15,996 nt of DNA from SKLM01 sp964514285 (lineage in GTDB: Bacteria; Chloroflexota; Anaerolineae; B4-G1), in contig CAZEQC010000079.1 of assembly GCA_964514285.1 (NCBI GenBank), positions 1-15,996 of the forward strand. The letters run 5' to 3'. The notes under the pieces are model-generated. The model was not told the DNA's origin, searched no databases, and saw only the letters and a list, made by a program, of their open reading frames with translations. The translations under genes and the position numbers were made by a program. Positions 7,285 through 13,975 of the stretch are shown piece after piece; within the stretch, counting starts at the first letter, position 1, and each line of letters opens with the position of its first letter.

Positions 7285-7310
7285 ACGCCGAGGCCTGCGT
7301 GTCTCGGCGT
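7285..7310 (+). terminator. Hairpin between the duplicated-domain gene and the glycosylase gene
   Basis: ACGCCGAG (7285-7292) and CTCGGCGT (7303-7310) form an 8-bp stem with a 10-nt loop, 69 nt after the preceding stop codon. The following sequence TGGCTTGTGCC lacks a T-run, so a terminator is only possible. It ends 27 nt before the next start codon and could equally act in that gene's leader. Confidence 0.3.
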
Positions 7311-7337
7311 TGGCTTGTGCCAGCGAGAGACGCGCCT

Positions 7338-7913
7338 ATGACGATGGAGACAGCTCAGGGGAACGAGGAGAGCCTGGAGAGGATCGCTTCTCAGATTCAC
7401 AGCTGCACCGGCTGCAAGCTGCACACCGGCCGGACGAGGGCCGTGCCTGGGATCGGGCCGGCGAGCGCTGATGTCTTTTTCATTGGTGAGGGGCCCGGGG
7501 CCCGCGAGGACGAACAAGGGGAGCCCTTCGTCGGCCGGTCCGGTCGCTACCTGGATCAGCTATTGGAGAGCATCGGCCTCGACCGCCAGAAGGTCTTCAT
7601 CACCAATGTCGTCAAGTGTCGACCACCGTCGAACCGCGATCCTCACGTCGCCGAGGTCCGGGCTTGTGCGCCGTATCTGGAGCGCCAGTTGGCCCTCGTC
7701 CAGCCGCGCCTCGTGGTCACGCTGGGGCGGTTCGCCATGGAGCACTTCTTCTCCGATGGGCTCATTTCCGAGATCCACGGACAGCCCCGACGGATAGACG
7801 ACACCATCTATCTACCGCTCTACCACCCGGCCGCCGCGCTCTATCGGGGCTCGCTGCGGGCCGTGGTGGAGGACGATTTCCGCCGCATTCCCCTGCTACT
7901 GGAAAGCCGGTAG
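7338..7913 (+). CDS. Uracil-DNA glycosylase, family 4 (iron-sulfur type)
   Basis: A 191-residue DNA-repair enzyme that removes uracil from DNA. Motif 1 is GEGPGAREDEQGEPFVG starting at Gly50, and the C-terminal motif is HPAAALY. Four cysteines expected to hold a 4Fe-4S cluster are visible: the pair in CTGCKLH (Cys23 and Cys26), one in VKCRPPSNRDP and one in RACAPYL. The ATG at 7338 has GAGAGA 7 nt upstream; the in-frame GTG at 7299 lies inside a hairpin and adds a non-conserved stretch. Family-4 enzymes are common in thermophiles and in many mesophilic anaerobes and Actinobacteria. It is the last + strand gene. Confidence 0.93.
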   Translation: MTMETAQGNEESLERIASQIHSCTGCKLHTGRTRAVPGIGPASADVFFIGEGPGAREDEQGEPFVGRSGRYLDQLLESIGLDRQKVFITNVVKCRPPSNRDPHVAEVRACAPYLERQLALVQPRLVVTLGRFAMEHFFSDGLISEIHGQPRRIDDTIYLPLYHPAAALYRGSLRAVVEDDFRRIPLLLESR

Positions 7914-8005
7914 TCTCCCGCTTTCGTCTTGTTAGTTTTTGCTCGTAGGGGATCGCTAGATCCTGCCCAGAACGTTGGACATAGCCATCCAGCCCGGGCA
8001 TAGAT

Positions 8006-8030
8006 GTGTGGCGATGTCGATCAGCCACAC
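8006..8030. terminator. Hairpin between convergent genes (possible bidirectional terminator)
   Basis: GTGTGGC (8006-8012) and GCCACAC (8024-8030) form a 7-bp stem with an 11-nt loop. It lies between two convergent stop codons (7913 on + and 8083 on -), where a shared terminator is expected. No T-run follows on either strand, so support is structural and positional only. Confidence 0.35.
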
Positions 8031-8082
8031 CGGCACATAGGTAAGCCAGGTTTCAATAGGCGCAGCGACACTTGCCGGAATT

Positions 8083-9156
8083 CTACGGCTCTGCGCTGAC
8101 CAGATCGAGAATCACCAGCTGCGGCCGGCAAAGGAACCGCATCCGGGGTGCGTTGCCCCGTTCCACGCCGATGCCGCGGGAGACGATCAGCGTCTTGCCC
8201 GGAGCGATCTCGGTCACCCCGGAGGCCCAGTCGCGCGGCACCTGCGACAGCGTCATCAACGGTCCCACCAAGGGCAGCTGCAGCTGTCCCCCGTGAGTGT
8301 GCCCCGCGATCAGCACGTCCGCTTCGACCTGGCCCAGGCTGAAGTTGGGTACGTGCCCCAGCACGATGTGGAACGAATCCTCAGGCTGGAGGGTGAGGTG
8401 TGCATTGGCCGAGTCACGAAGTGTCAGCCCGGTGAGGACTAGCGGGCCCAGATCCACCGTCCGCGAACGCTCAAACGTGGTCACGGGCAGGCCATCGAAA
8501 ATCTCCTGCCACCGATCTGGCCAGTCAACGTTGCCCCGCACCGCGTAGACGCCCAACGGGGCATCGAGCCCCGTTTCCCGCATCATCTCATTCAGCGTCT
8601 CCCCGGCCGTTGCGTACCGTTCGCCATTGGCCAGGTGTACGTAGTCTCCTGCCAGGAGGATCAGGTCTGGTCGCTCGGCCGCCACTCGACGCAGGACGCG
8701 CCTCTCGTAGCGACCGGGGGCGTCAGTCTGCACGTCGGCGACCACGGCCACGCGCACGTTGGTCTCCAGCTTGGTCGTCGATAGCGTCACCTGGTCGACT
8801 GCCAGCCAGTGCGGTTCGACGAGAAAAGCATCTACGCCGACGCCCAGGGTGCCCACGGCCAGCGCAATGCATACCAATGCAAGGCCTCGTCTCCTCTGCT
8901 GTAGGATAGCGCTCGCAATGAGCAGGAAGATCGGACTGTGGACGAACGCTGCCCAGGCCAGCAGTTGAATCTTGCCGAAGGGGCCGATGGGCATGAGCAG
9001 CGCTCCGACGCCGCCTGAGGCGAGCACGACGACGCCCGACAGGAAGAGGGCCGCTGCACCATCTCGGCGGCTCAGATGTCTCAGCAGCCCCAGCGCGCCC
9101 GTGACGAGGACGAACAACAGGCCGTTATAAATGATGATGACCGGGTTGGAGGGCAT
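8083..9156 (-). CDS. Membrane-anchored calcineurin-like metallophosphoesterase
   Basis: A 357-residue protein. The first ~110 residues hold about four hydrophobic segments (about 6-26, 33-55, 62-85 and 91-110). A YkuE/YaeI-like phosphoesterase domain follows from about residue 130. Metal motifs are ADVQ (Asp141, Gln143), AGD (Asp171), GNVD (Asn209), GHVP (His268) and GHTHGGQ (His286, His288). Two usual histidines are replaced: Asp-x-His reads Asp-x-Gln and GNH[DE] reads GNVD. The ATG at 9156 is chosen because it begins the hydrophobic N-terminus and lies 2 nt after the epimerase stop; longer readings run into that gene antisense to nothing conserved. Relatives dephosphorylate lipids or nucleotides; the substrate here is unknown. 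Confidence 0.85.
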   Translation of the reverse strand: MPSNPVIIIYNGLLFVLVTGALGLLRHLSRRDGAAALFLSGVVVLASGGVGALLMPIGPFGKIQLLAWAAFVHSPIFLLIASAILQQRRRGLALVCIALAVGTLGVGVDAFLVEPHWLAVDQVTLSTTKLETNVRVAVVADVQTDAPGRYERRVLRRVAAERPDLILLAGDYVHLANGERYATAGETLNEMMRETGLDAPLGVYAVRGNVDWPDRWQEIFDGLPVTTFERSRTVDLGPLVLTGLTLRDSANAHLTLQPEDSFHIVLGHVPNFSLGQVEADVLIAGHTHGGQLQLPLVGPLMTLSQVPRDWASGVTEIAPGKTLIVSRGIGVERGNAPRMRFLCRPQLVILDLVSAEP

Positions 9157-9158
9157 GT

Positions 9159-10223
9159 CTAGAGATTGACCGTGCACCCCAGCCCCGGCACGTCCTTGGC
9201 GATCAGCCAGCCATTCTCCACGCGAAAGCCGGGCACTGTGGGATCGCCGATCAGGTCGAAATGCCCGTCTAAGTCCCCATACTCCACGTTCCGGCTGCTC
9301 AGAGCGAAGGACAGCCCCGCGGCAGTCAGCAGCGCCGGCTGGTTCACGCAGCTGACCATCGTGTTCATCCGGGCGACCCGGGCGATGGTATCGATCTGGC
9401 GGGCACAGGCTAGGCCTCCGCACGCGCTCAGCTTGACGCTCATGCCGTCGGCAGCTCGCAGGTTGGCCACCTCCATCGCTGATGGCGGCTGGCTCACGCT
9501 CTCGTCCGCCAGAATCGGCACCGGGCTTCGTCGAGTGACCTGAAGCAGGGCTTCCAGGTCGTCGGCCGGCGTGGGCTGCTCCAACATCTCCAGCTTGCCG
9601 TCGAGGGCTCGCGCCACATCCAGGGCCTGCTGAACTGTGTACCCTTGGTCAGCGTCCAGTCTGAGCGTGAAGTGCGGTAGGGCGGCGTTGATAGCGCGCA
9701 CCCGTCGCACGTCCTCCTGGGGGTTGAGGCCCCCTTTGATCTTCAGGATGCGGAAGCCCTGCGCGGCGCGCCGATGTGCCAAAGCCACCGACTCGTCCAC
9801 GGACGCGATGCTGATCGTGATCGAAGTCTGGATGCGATGCCGGTAGCCTCCAAGCAGCCGGTAGAGCGGCATGTCGGCCGCCATGCCCAGTAAGTCGTGG
9901 AACGCCAGATCGAAGGCACACAGCGCTGACGGCGTCTCCTCGGTTAAATGGGACAGCTCGTTCAGCGCGAACTCGATGTTCAGCGGATTGAGATCCCTGG
10001 CCCGTTCGGCGCAGGACTGACAGGCGGCGACTACCTCGTCCCGCGTCTCCCCGGTGATCGCAGGATCGAAGGCGGCGCACCCCCATGCCTCGCGGCCTTG
10101 CTTGGTCTCGACCCGGATGAAGACCGCCGTGATACTCTCGATCGCTTCGCTGTGATAGGCGGTCTGATAAGGTAGACGCAACGATAGCTCGACAGGTACC
10201 ACTTCGATGGCTGCGATTTGCAC
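9159..10223 (-). CDS. Dipeptide epimerase (enolase superfamily, muconate-lactonising subgroup)
   Basis: A 354-residue enolase-superfamily enzyme. The two acid/base lysines are in LKIKGG (Lys161-x-Lys163) and VKLS (Lys264), and the metal ligands are Asp190 (LDADQGY), Glu215 (LEQP) and Asp240 (ADES). A C-terminal DLD motif (Asp317, Asp319) in the eighth strand is the mark of dipeptide epimerases such as L-Ala-D/L-Glu epimerase, which bind the dipeptide ammonium group through it. The start is the GTG at 10223, preceded by GAGGAGGAG; the longer in-frame reading to 10328 runs over its own promoter. Members act in murein peptide recycling or other dipeptide metabolism; the exact dipeptide cannot be read. 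Confidence 0.87.
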   Translation of the reverse strand: MQIAAIEVVPVELSLRLPYQTAYHSEAIESITAVFIRVETKQGREAWGCAAFDPAITGETRDEVVAACQSCAERARDLNPLNIEFALNELSHLTEETPSALCAFDLAFHDLLGMAADMPLYRLLGGYRHRIQTSITISIASVDESVALAHRRAAQGFRILKIKGGLNPQEDVRRVRAINAALPHFTLRLDADQGYTVQQALDVARALDGKLEMLEQPTPADDLEALLQVTRRSPVPILADESVSQPPSAMEVANLRAADGMSVKLSACGGLACARQIDTIARVARMNTMVSCVNQPALLTAAGLSFALSSRNVEYGDLDGHFDLIGDPTVPGFRVENGWLIAKDVPGLGCTVNL

Positions 10224-10299
10224 CGTTCTCCTCCTCGTGGGTCTCGTGTCTATGAAGCGTTTTCTTCGGAGCCGTCGATCAACCTCATCGCCTCTCGCC

Positions 10300-10328
10300 A
10301 TTATAGGCTTACGAGCTCGTCGGGTCAA
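10300..10328 (-). promoter_or_regulatory. Sigma-70-type promoter of the epimerase-phosphoesterase operon
   Basis: On the - strand, TTGACC (10328-10323) and TATAAT (10305-10300) are spaced by exactly 17 bp. Start of transcription would be near 10293, giving a leader of about 70 nt before the GTG at 10223. Both hexamers and the spacing equal those of the rpmH promoter at 9-37. This separates the two-gene operon from the glycosidase-domain gene upstream. Confidence 0.78.
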
Positions 10329-10355
10329 GACCTGATCAGAGGCTCTCGGAACCTA

Positions 10356-11831
10356 CTACGGTCGTTCCACGGCGATGACCGAGGGTACTGGTATAAGGGA
10401 GTCGATCTCAACCTGCGTGTCGTCGGCCCTCAGCCACAGACCCGTGGATCCTCCTCCGTCCAGGTTGAGCACCACGTCGACCGTCAAGTCAGACTCCGCC
10501 AGGAAGACGGCCAGTTCGTGCAGGCTCAGTCTGCCCTGTGGCGCCGTGATCAACAGGATGTTGCCCTCCGCATCCTGAGCCACGGCCGTACGGCGCGCTG
10601 GCGCGCCGTCGTCCGCGTCGGCAGGGAAGCCCAGGATGCCGCCCGGCTTCACCAACACTGGGAACGACTGCATGGCCTGCACCAATGGCTCGTCAGCCCG
10701 ATAGGGGCGCTGCCGCAGCCAGCGGACGCTCACCTCACCGTCGCTGGTCACGGCCAGCATGCCGGCGTAATCGCGGAGGGGGGTCCCCCAGCGCTGACCG
10801 TCGCTGATCAGCATGCCGATTGTCTCATACCCTTCCTCGCCCTCCGGGGCGAAGTAGCTGCCGTTGACCACGAGCAGGGCGTCCAGCATCTCTCCCCATG
10901 CCGAGACAGGTTTCGGATGCCGCGGGTCATAGTGGACCCGCAGCTGCAGCTGCCGAGGATCCAGGCGCACGATCGACAGTCGTTCTCGGGACCGTGTCCC
11001 GCCTGGTGCGACGTCGATCTCCCGCAACGCCATCCCGTCCTCCAATGGCTGCCAGCCGGTGTCTGGCGGCGGGGAGGCGGGATACGTCGCCTGAGCCATC
11101 ACCTCCAGGCGGTTATCGTGGAAGCGAACGGTATTCACGTGCGCCTTCCCCGGCAGCGGGCCCAACACCGTCAGCGCGTAGAGCGCTCGCTGGATCTGGC
11201 GTCCCGTCGGGAGCAGCAGGCGAGCCGGGGAACTGGAGGCCGGCATGCCGTACACCTCCCCCTTCAGTATCACCCCGCTGGGAGAGAGGGTCAATCCTCC
11301 CTCTTCCTGCTTCATCAACAGACCCATGCGCTGCCGGCGAAGTCCCAGATCGACGTCGGCATAGACGATCAGGCTGCCCGGATGTAGATCTATCCACCCG
11401 TTGCGGTAACGCTTGGCCTTCCAGCCCTCAGGGAAGATCCTCTCCCATATCAGCTCGTTGAGGGTCGCCTCGTCTGTGCGGAGAAGATACGTGGTCGTGC
11501 CCGGAGACGACGCGTCACCGATCAAGGGAGGCTCCTCCACGGTCTCCGAGCCTGCGTCTGCTGCGGTCAGCGTCAGCGGGACAGACAGGTAGGGAGAGAG
11601 CTGGAGCTCGACGTGATCGAGCACCTCACCCTCCAGCTTCAGGGGGGCTGGTTCTGGGGGGAACGTATCCTTCAACGGGCCCAGACGTTCCAGCCCCAAC
11701 AGGATGATCGGCAAACGGGGCGACGCGTTGATGGTCAGAAGCCCCCCGACCAGGCACGTCACACCCGTGAGAAGGATCACCAGGGCCGGCCGAATGGCCC
11801 GGCCCCGTTGTATCGAGCTCTTTGATCCCAT
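10356..11831 (-). CDS. Membrane-anchored phosphodiester glycosidase (NAGPA) domain protein
   Basis: A 491-residue protein with a basic N-terminus, one membrane segment (about 14-34) and a large outer domain. The C-terminal part (about 285-491) matches the phosphodiester glycosidase family named after human N-acetylglucosamine-1-phosphodiester alpha-N-acetylglucosaminidase: VVNGSYF at 321-327, SFPVLVKPGG, an Arg-Arg-Thr at 413-415, and NLDGGGSTGLWL around 456-467. Bacterial members are often linked to exopolysaccharide or cell-wall glycan processing. The N-terminal ~250 residues are not recognised. No Shine-Dalgarno precedes the ATG, and a possible promoter would make the mRNA nearly leaderless. 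Confidence 0.85.
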   Translation of the reverse strand: MGSKSSIQRGRAIRPALVILLTGVTCLVGGLLTINASPRLPIILLGLERLGPLKDTFPPEPAPLKLEGEVLDHVELQLSPYLSVPLTLTAADAGSETVEEPPLIGDASSPGTTTYLLRTDEATLNELIWERIFPEGWKAKRYRNGWIDLHPGSLIVYADVDLGLRRQRMGLLMKQEEGGLTLSPSGVILKGEVYGMPASSSPARLLLPTGRQIQRALYALTVLGPLPGKAHVNTVRFHDNRLEVMAQATYPASPPPDTGWQPLEDGMALREIDVAPGGTRSRERLSIVRLDPRQLQLRVHYDPRHPKPVSAWGEMLDALLVVNGSYFAPEGEEGYETIGMLISDGQRWGTPLRDYAGMLAVTSDGEVSVRWLRQRPYRADEPLVQAMQSFPVLVKPGGILGFPADADDGAPARRTAVAQDAEGNILLITAPQGRLSLHELAVFLAESDLTVDVVLNLDGGGSTGLWLRADDTQVEIDSLIPVPSVIAVERP

Positions 11832-11840
11832 GGTGGCAGG

Positions 11841-11869
11841 ATACTAGCACGTCTGGGCCACCCATGCAA
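11841..11869 (-). promoter_or_regulatory. Possible promoter giving a near-leaderless glycosidase mRNA
   Basis: On the - strand, TTGCAT (11869-11864) and TAGTAT (11846-11841) are spaced by 17 bp. Each matches consensus only partly (3 and 4 of 6). Transcription would start near 11834, about 3 nt before the ATG at 11831, which fits the lack of a Shine-Dalgarno. The -35 overlaps the T-run of the upstream csp terminator. Confidence 0.3.
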
Positions 11870-11903
11870 AAGACCGCACGGCCTGCGGATGAGCCGTGCG
11901 GTC
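11868..11903 (-). terminator. Rho-independent terminator of the cold-shock gene
   Basis: GACCGCACGGC (11872-11882) and GCCGTGCGGTC (11893-11903) form a perfect 11-bp GC-rich stem with a 10-nt loop. Read on the - strand the stem is followed by TTTT (11871-11868). It starts 33 nt after the cold-shock stop codon at 11937. The loop contains the octamer TGCGGATG (on +), also present in the terminator at 12401-12442. Confidence 0.8.
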
Positions 11904-11936
11904 GATGGTCTCAGCTAAAAAGCTGGCTTAAGGGTC

Positions 11937-12350
11937 CTACAGCCAGCCCGAGCCGACATCTGTCTCCAGGGATCGGACCTGGTCGGCCCGTGGTCCCTTC
12001 TCGCTCGACTTGACGACGAACTCAACGCGCTCGCCGGCGCTCAATGAGCGGAACCCGGCGCCTTGGATGGCGGAGTAGTGCACGAAGACGTCCTCACCCT
12101 CCTCGCGGGAGATGAAGCCGTAGCCCTTGGGGTTGCTGAACCACTTGACGGTTCCTTCGACCTTCTCGCCCGTCTCCTCAGATTCGCCTGATTCTTCAGC
12201 TTCGCCTGATTCCTCAACCTCGACGGGTTCTTCTTGCTCCGCTGTCGCCGCGAACGACGATTCCTCCTCTGCGACCTCAGCTCCGGCGAAGGTCTCTTCT
12301 TCAGTGCTGACTTGCAGCTCTTCTTCATTCTGCTCTTCAATCTCGAACAT
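11937..12350 (-). CDS. Cold-shock domain protein with an acidic N-terminal extension
   Basis: A 137-residue protein. Residues about 64-128 form a complete cold-shock domain: GTVKWFSNPKGYGFI contains RNP1 (KGYGFI, 75-80), and RNP2 is VFVHY (88-92), which bind single-stranded nucleic acid. Residues 1-62 are an unusual Glu-rich, probably disordered tail with repeats such as EESGEAEESGESEETGE. Ordinary Csp proteins are about 65-75 residues. AAGGAG lies 6 nt upstream of the ATG at 12350. The gene stands alone between two intrinsic terminators. Its role is probably RNA chaperoning; the effect of the tail is unknown. Confidence 0.93.
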   Translation of the reverse strand: MFEIEEQNEEELQVSTEEETFAGAEVAEEESSFAATAEQEEPVEVEESGEAEESGESEETGEKVEGTVKWFSNPKGYGFISREEGEDVFVHYSAIQGAGFRSLSAGERVEFVVKSSEKGPRADQVRSLETDVGSGWL

Positions 12351-12400
12351 AGTTGCTCCTTTTCTGCTATAGCCTACGTCTCATGACGTGCTTTGGCTGC

Positions 12401-12442
12401 AAAAAGAAAGACCGTCCAGCATCCGCAAGCCTGGACAGTCTT
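12401..12442 (-). terminator. Rho-independent terminator of the PAC2-family gene
   Basis: On the - strand, AAGACTGTCCAG (12442-12431) pairs with CTGGACGGTCTT (12419-12408), a 12-bp stem with one G-U pair and an 11-nt loop. TCTTTTT (12407-12401) follows. It lies about 90 nt after the PAC2 stop codon at 12533 and ends about 50 nt before the cold-shock gene. Confidence 0.85.
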
Positions 12443-12532
12443 CCGTTTGCTCCGCATCCAATCACATCATACTGCGCCGTCATGGTAGCACACTTGTGCC
12501 AGAAGTCAAATGCCGCCAGGAACGGAGTCTCT

Positions 12533-13462
12533 TCATTCCGAGAGGCTCATATCCTCGGCATCGCCGAAGATATCACCCAGCGCGTCCTCCCACGCCTGAC
12601 CGAGAGGATCGAACGTCTGTTCCGAGAACTCCTCGTTCACTTCCTCCATATAGGATTCAACCACGCCCGGCATCTTCCCCTTCAGCTGAGCGATCCGCGC
12701 ATCCCACGCTGCGACGAGCTCGGCGCTTCGCTCCTCCAGGTCCGAGAGATCTAGGTCCAGGCCAAACATATAGTCTAGCCGTCGCATCAGATCGTACCAG
12801 GCTTTGAAGTCCTCCTCGGCGGAGACCCGCTGGACAGTCGATGACGCACGAGAGAAGTCGTAGGCCGGAACCATCGCGTAGAGGCTCACCAGCTCGATAC
12901 CGCGCTCCTCGGCGCGATCGGCCAGATAGACCCCAATGGTTGCCCCGCCCTCGTAGTTGGACAGCCTGACTGCGTAACCCTCCATCTCCTCTTTCATATC
13001 CGGCAGACTATAGACGCAGGAGATCTCTCGATCCTTGTCATACGGCATCGGCCCGTTGACCCCGGCCACGATGGCCACCCGGTTCACGCCCAGGCTCTCC
13101 ACTGCATCCAGGAAGGCCGTGCTGTACTGCTCCACGTTCATGTGAGGTTCATCGCCGATGAAGATCAGGAACTGGCGCCCTGCATGTTTGGAGACGTAGA
13201 ATGCGTTTCGACGGTCCTCCAGGGCGATGCGATATCCTTCATTGAGTGTCACGACCGGCCTCAGTAGATCGTGCGTACCGGGGAATTGGAACATGTAATA
13301 ATTATGTGGGTTGATCTCCCCGATCTGCTCTGCCTCGGTAACGTCGATTAGATACTGCGGCAGACCGGACGAGACCTCCCCCGCATCGGCCCACTGATAC
13401 CAGCCTGCGATCATCGCCGTCGCCGGGCTAGGTTTCTCCCAAAGGTCAAACAGATCGTTCAT
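12533..13462 (-). CDS. PAC2-family protein (proteasome assembly chaperone 2-like fold)
   Basis: A 309-residue soluble protein resembling the bacterial/archaeal PAC2 (DUF75) family. Features are an N-terminal AGWYQWADAGEVSSGLPQYLID, a central LIFIGDEPHMNVEQYSTAFLDAVESLGVNRVAIVAGVNGPMPYDKD, and a helical acidic C-terminus. The family's molecular function in bacteria is not settled; a chaperone-like or ligand-binding role is inferred from the eukaryotic namesake. The ATG at 13462 is preferred to a TTG at 13477 because GGGGGAG lies just upstream of it, inside the longer reading. A promoter (13590-13618) and a leader hairpin (13486-13515) precede it. It is monocistronic, with its own terminator. 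Confidence 0.85.
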   Translation of the reverse strand: MNDLFDLWEKPSPATAMIAGWYQWADAGEVSSGLPQYLIDVTEAEQIGEINPHNYYMFQFPGTHDLLRPVVTLNEGYRIALEDRRNAFYVSKHAGRQFLIFIGDEPHMNVEQYSTAFLDAVESLGVNRVAIVAGVNGPMPYDKDREISCVYSLPDMKEEMEGYAVRLSNYEGGATIGVYLADRAEERGIELVSLYAMVPAYDFSRASSTVQRVSAEEDFKAWYDLMRRLDYMFGLDLDLSDLEERSAELVAAWDARIAQLKGKMPGVVESYMEEVNEEFSEQTFDPLGQAWEDALGDIFGDAEDMSLSE

Positions 13463-13485
13463 CGTCTTCTCCCCCAAAGCTCCAG

Positions 13486-13515
13486 GCAGGGGGCAACGCT
13501 CCCACTGCCCCCTGC
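13486..13515 (-). promoter_or_regulatory. Leader hairpin next to the PAC2 ribosome-binding site
   Basis: GCAGGGGGCA and TGCCCCCTGC form a perfect 10-bp stem with a 10-nt loop. On the - strand the hairpin ends about 10 nt before the GGGGGAG Shine-Dalgarno (13475-13469). The CCCCC of its 3' arm can pair instead with the GGGGG of the ribosome-binding site, so two exclusive structures are possible. The sequence shows the complementarity; switching is inferred. Confidence 0.45.
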
Positions 13516-13589
13516 AATGATGCCAGACATCCGCAGACGGGGGTCAGGCCCAATCCCTCGGCCCTCTTCCCTCGTCGTGCCTCTGCTCT

Positions 13590-13618
13590 ATTATAGCGCA
13601 AGAGGTGTTCGGTTTCCA
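13590..13618 (-). promoter_or_regulatory. Probable promoter of the PAC2-family gene
   Basis: On the - strand a perfect TATAAT (13595-13590) is preceded at 17 bp by TGGAAA (13618-13613), which matches 4 of 6 consensus bases. Transcription would start near 13583, leaving a leader of about 120 nt that contains the hairpin at 13486-13515. Confidence 0.55.
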
Positions 13619-13643
13619 GTAGACTTTGTCGCACCCGCAGGGC

Positions 13644-13813
13644 AATCGCATATGAGTATCTATGCTCGTCGTCCCCGTCTCGGAGTCGGTCTTGGGCCAG
13701 GATTCTGGCGTATGTTGCCACCTTCGCCCTCGAGGCTTCGGGTGAGGCTCTCGGCTGAGTTCGGTCGAAGCCCTCAGCCGAACGGACGAGGGCTTCGACC
13801 GTCATATGCGATT
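13644..13813. repeat. 12-bp inverted repeat enclosing a REP-like element
   Basis: AATCGCATATGA (13644-13655) and TCATATGCGATT (13802-13813) are perfect inverted copies about 146 bp apart. The right copy directly abuts the hairpin at 13762-13801. The layout resembles a small non-autonomous element, but no matching short direct repeats are seen at its ends and no transposase gene is present. The 498 bp between the PAC2 start and the DUF554 stop hold this element and the PAC2 promoter and leader; no convincing gene is seen there. Confidence 0.45.
13751..13801. repeat. REP-like palindrome with two competing hairpins
   Basis: CGGTCGAAGCCCTC (13762-13775) and GAGGGCTTCGACCG (13788-13801) form a perfect 14-bp stem with a 12-nt loop. 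A second stem, TCGGCTGAG (13751-13759) with CTCAGCCGA (13773-13781), uses part of the same bases, so the two cannot coexist. Composition around GTCGAAGCCCTCAGCCGAAC resembles the dispersed extragenic palindromes of many bacterial genomes. Copy number cannot be judged from one window. Confidence 0.55.
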
Positions 13814-13975
13814 ACTCTGGTTGCACCCGTCGCGTGGGATCCCCACGCCGGGGAGGCTCGGTGGGTTGTGACGCGCTGTCACAGCCGAGCACGGAGGCCA
13901 ACGTCCTGGACAAGGTACAGGCCTCCTTCGTAAAGACGTTCTGCTCCAGGAGAATACTGGGGAGGGGGTTGAATC

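Noticed and set aside
9157..9423. N-terminal extension of the metallophosphoesterase frame
   Set aside because: It lies entirely over the 3' part of the epimerase gene in another frame, is Arg/Gly-rich like a shadow frame, and the hydrophobic N-terminus begins at the ATG at 9156.
10218..11387. 389-residue + strand frame opposite the glycosidase-domain gene
   Set aside because: Composition is Arg/Gln/His-rich with no motifs, typical of an antisense shadow in GC-rich DNA; the - strand frame has clear NAGPA motifs.
13446..13805. 119-residue open frame on the - strand upstream of the PAC2 gene
   Set aside because: It starts inside the REP-like palindrome, covers the PAC2 promoter and leader hairpin, overlaps the PAC2 start, has no clear ribosome-binding site and no recognisable motif.
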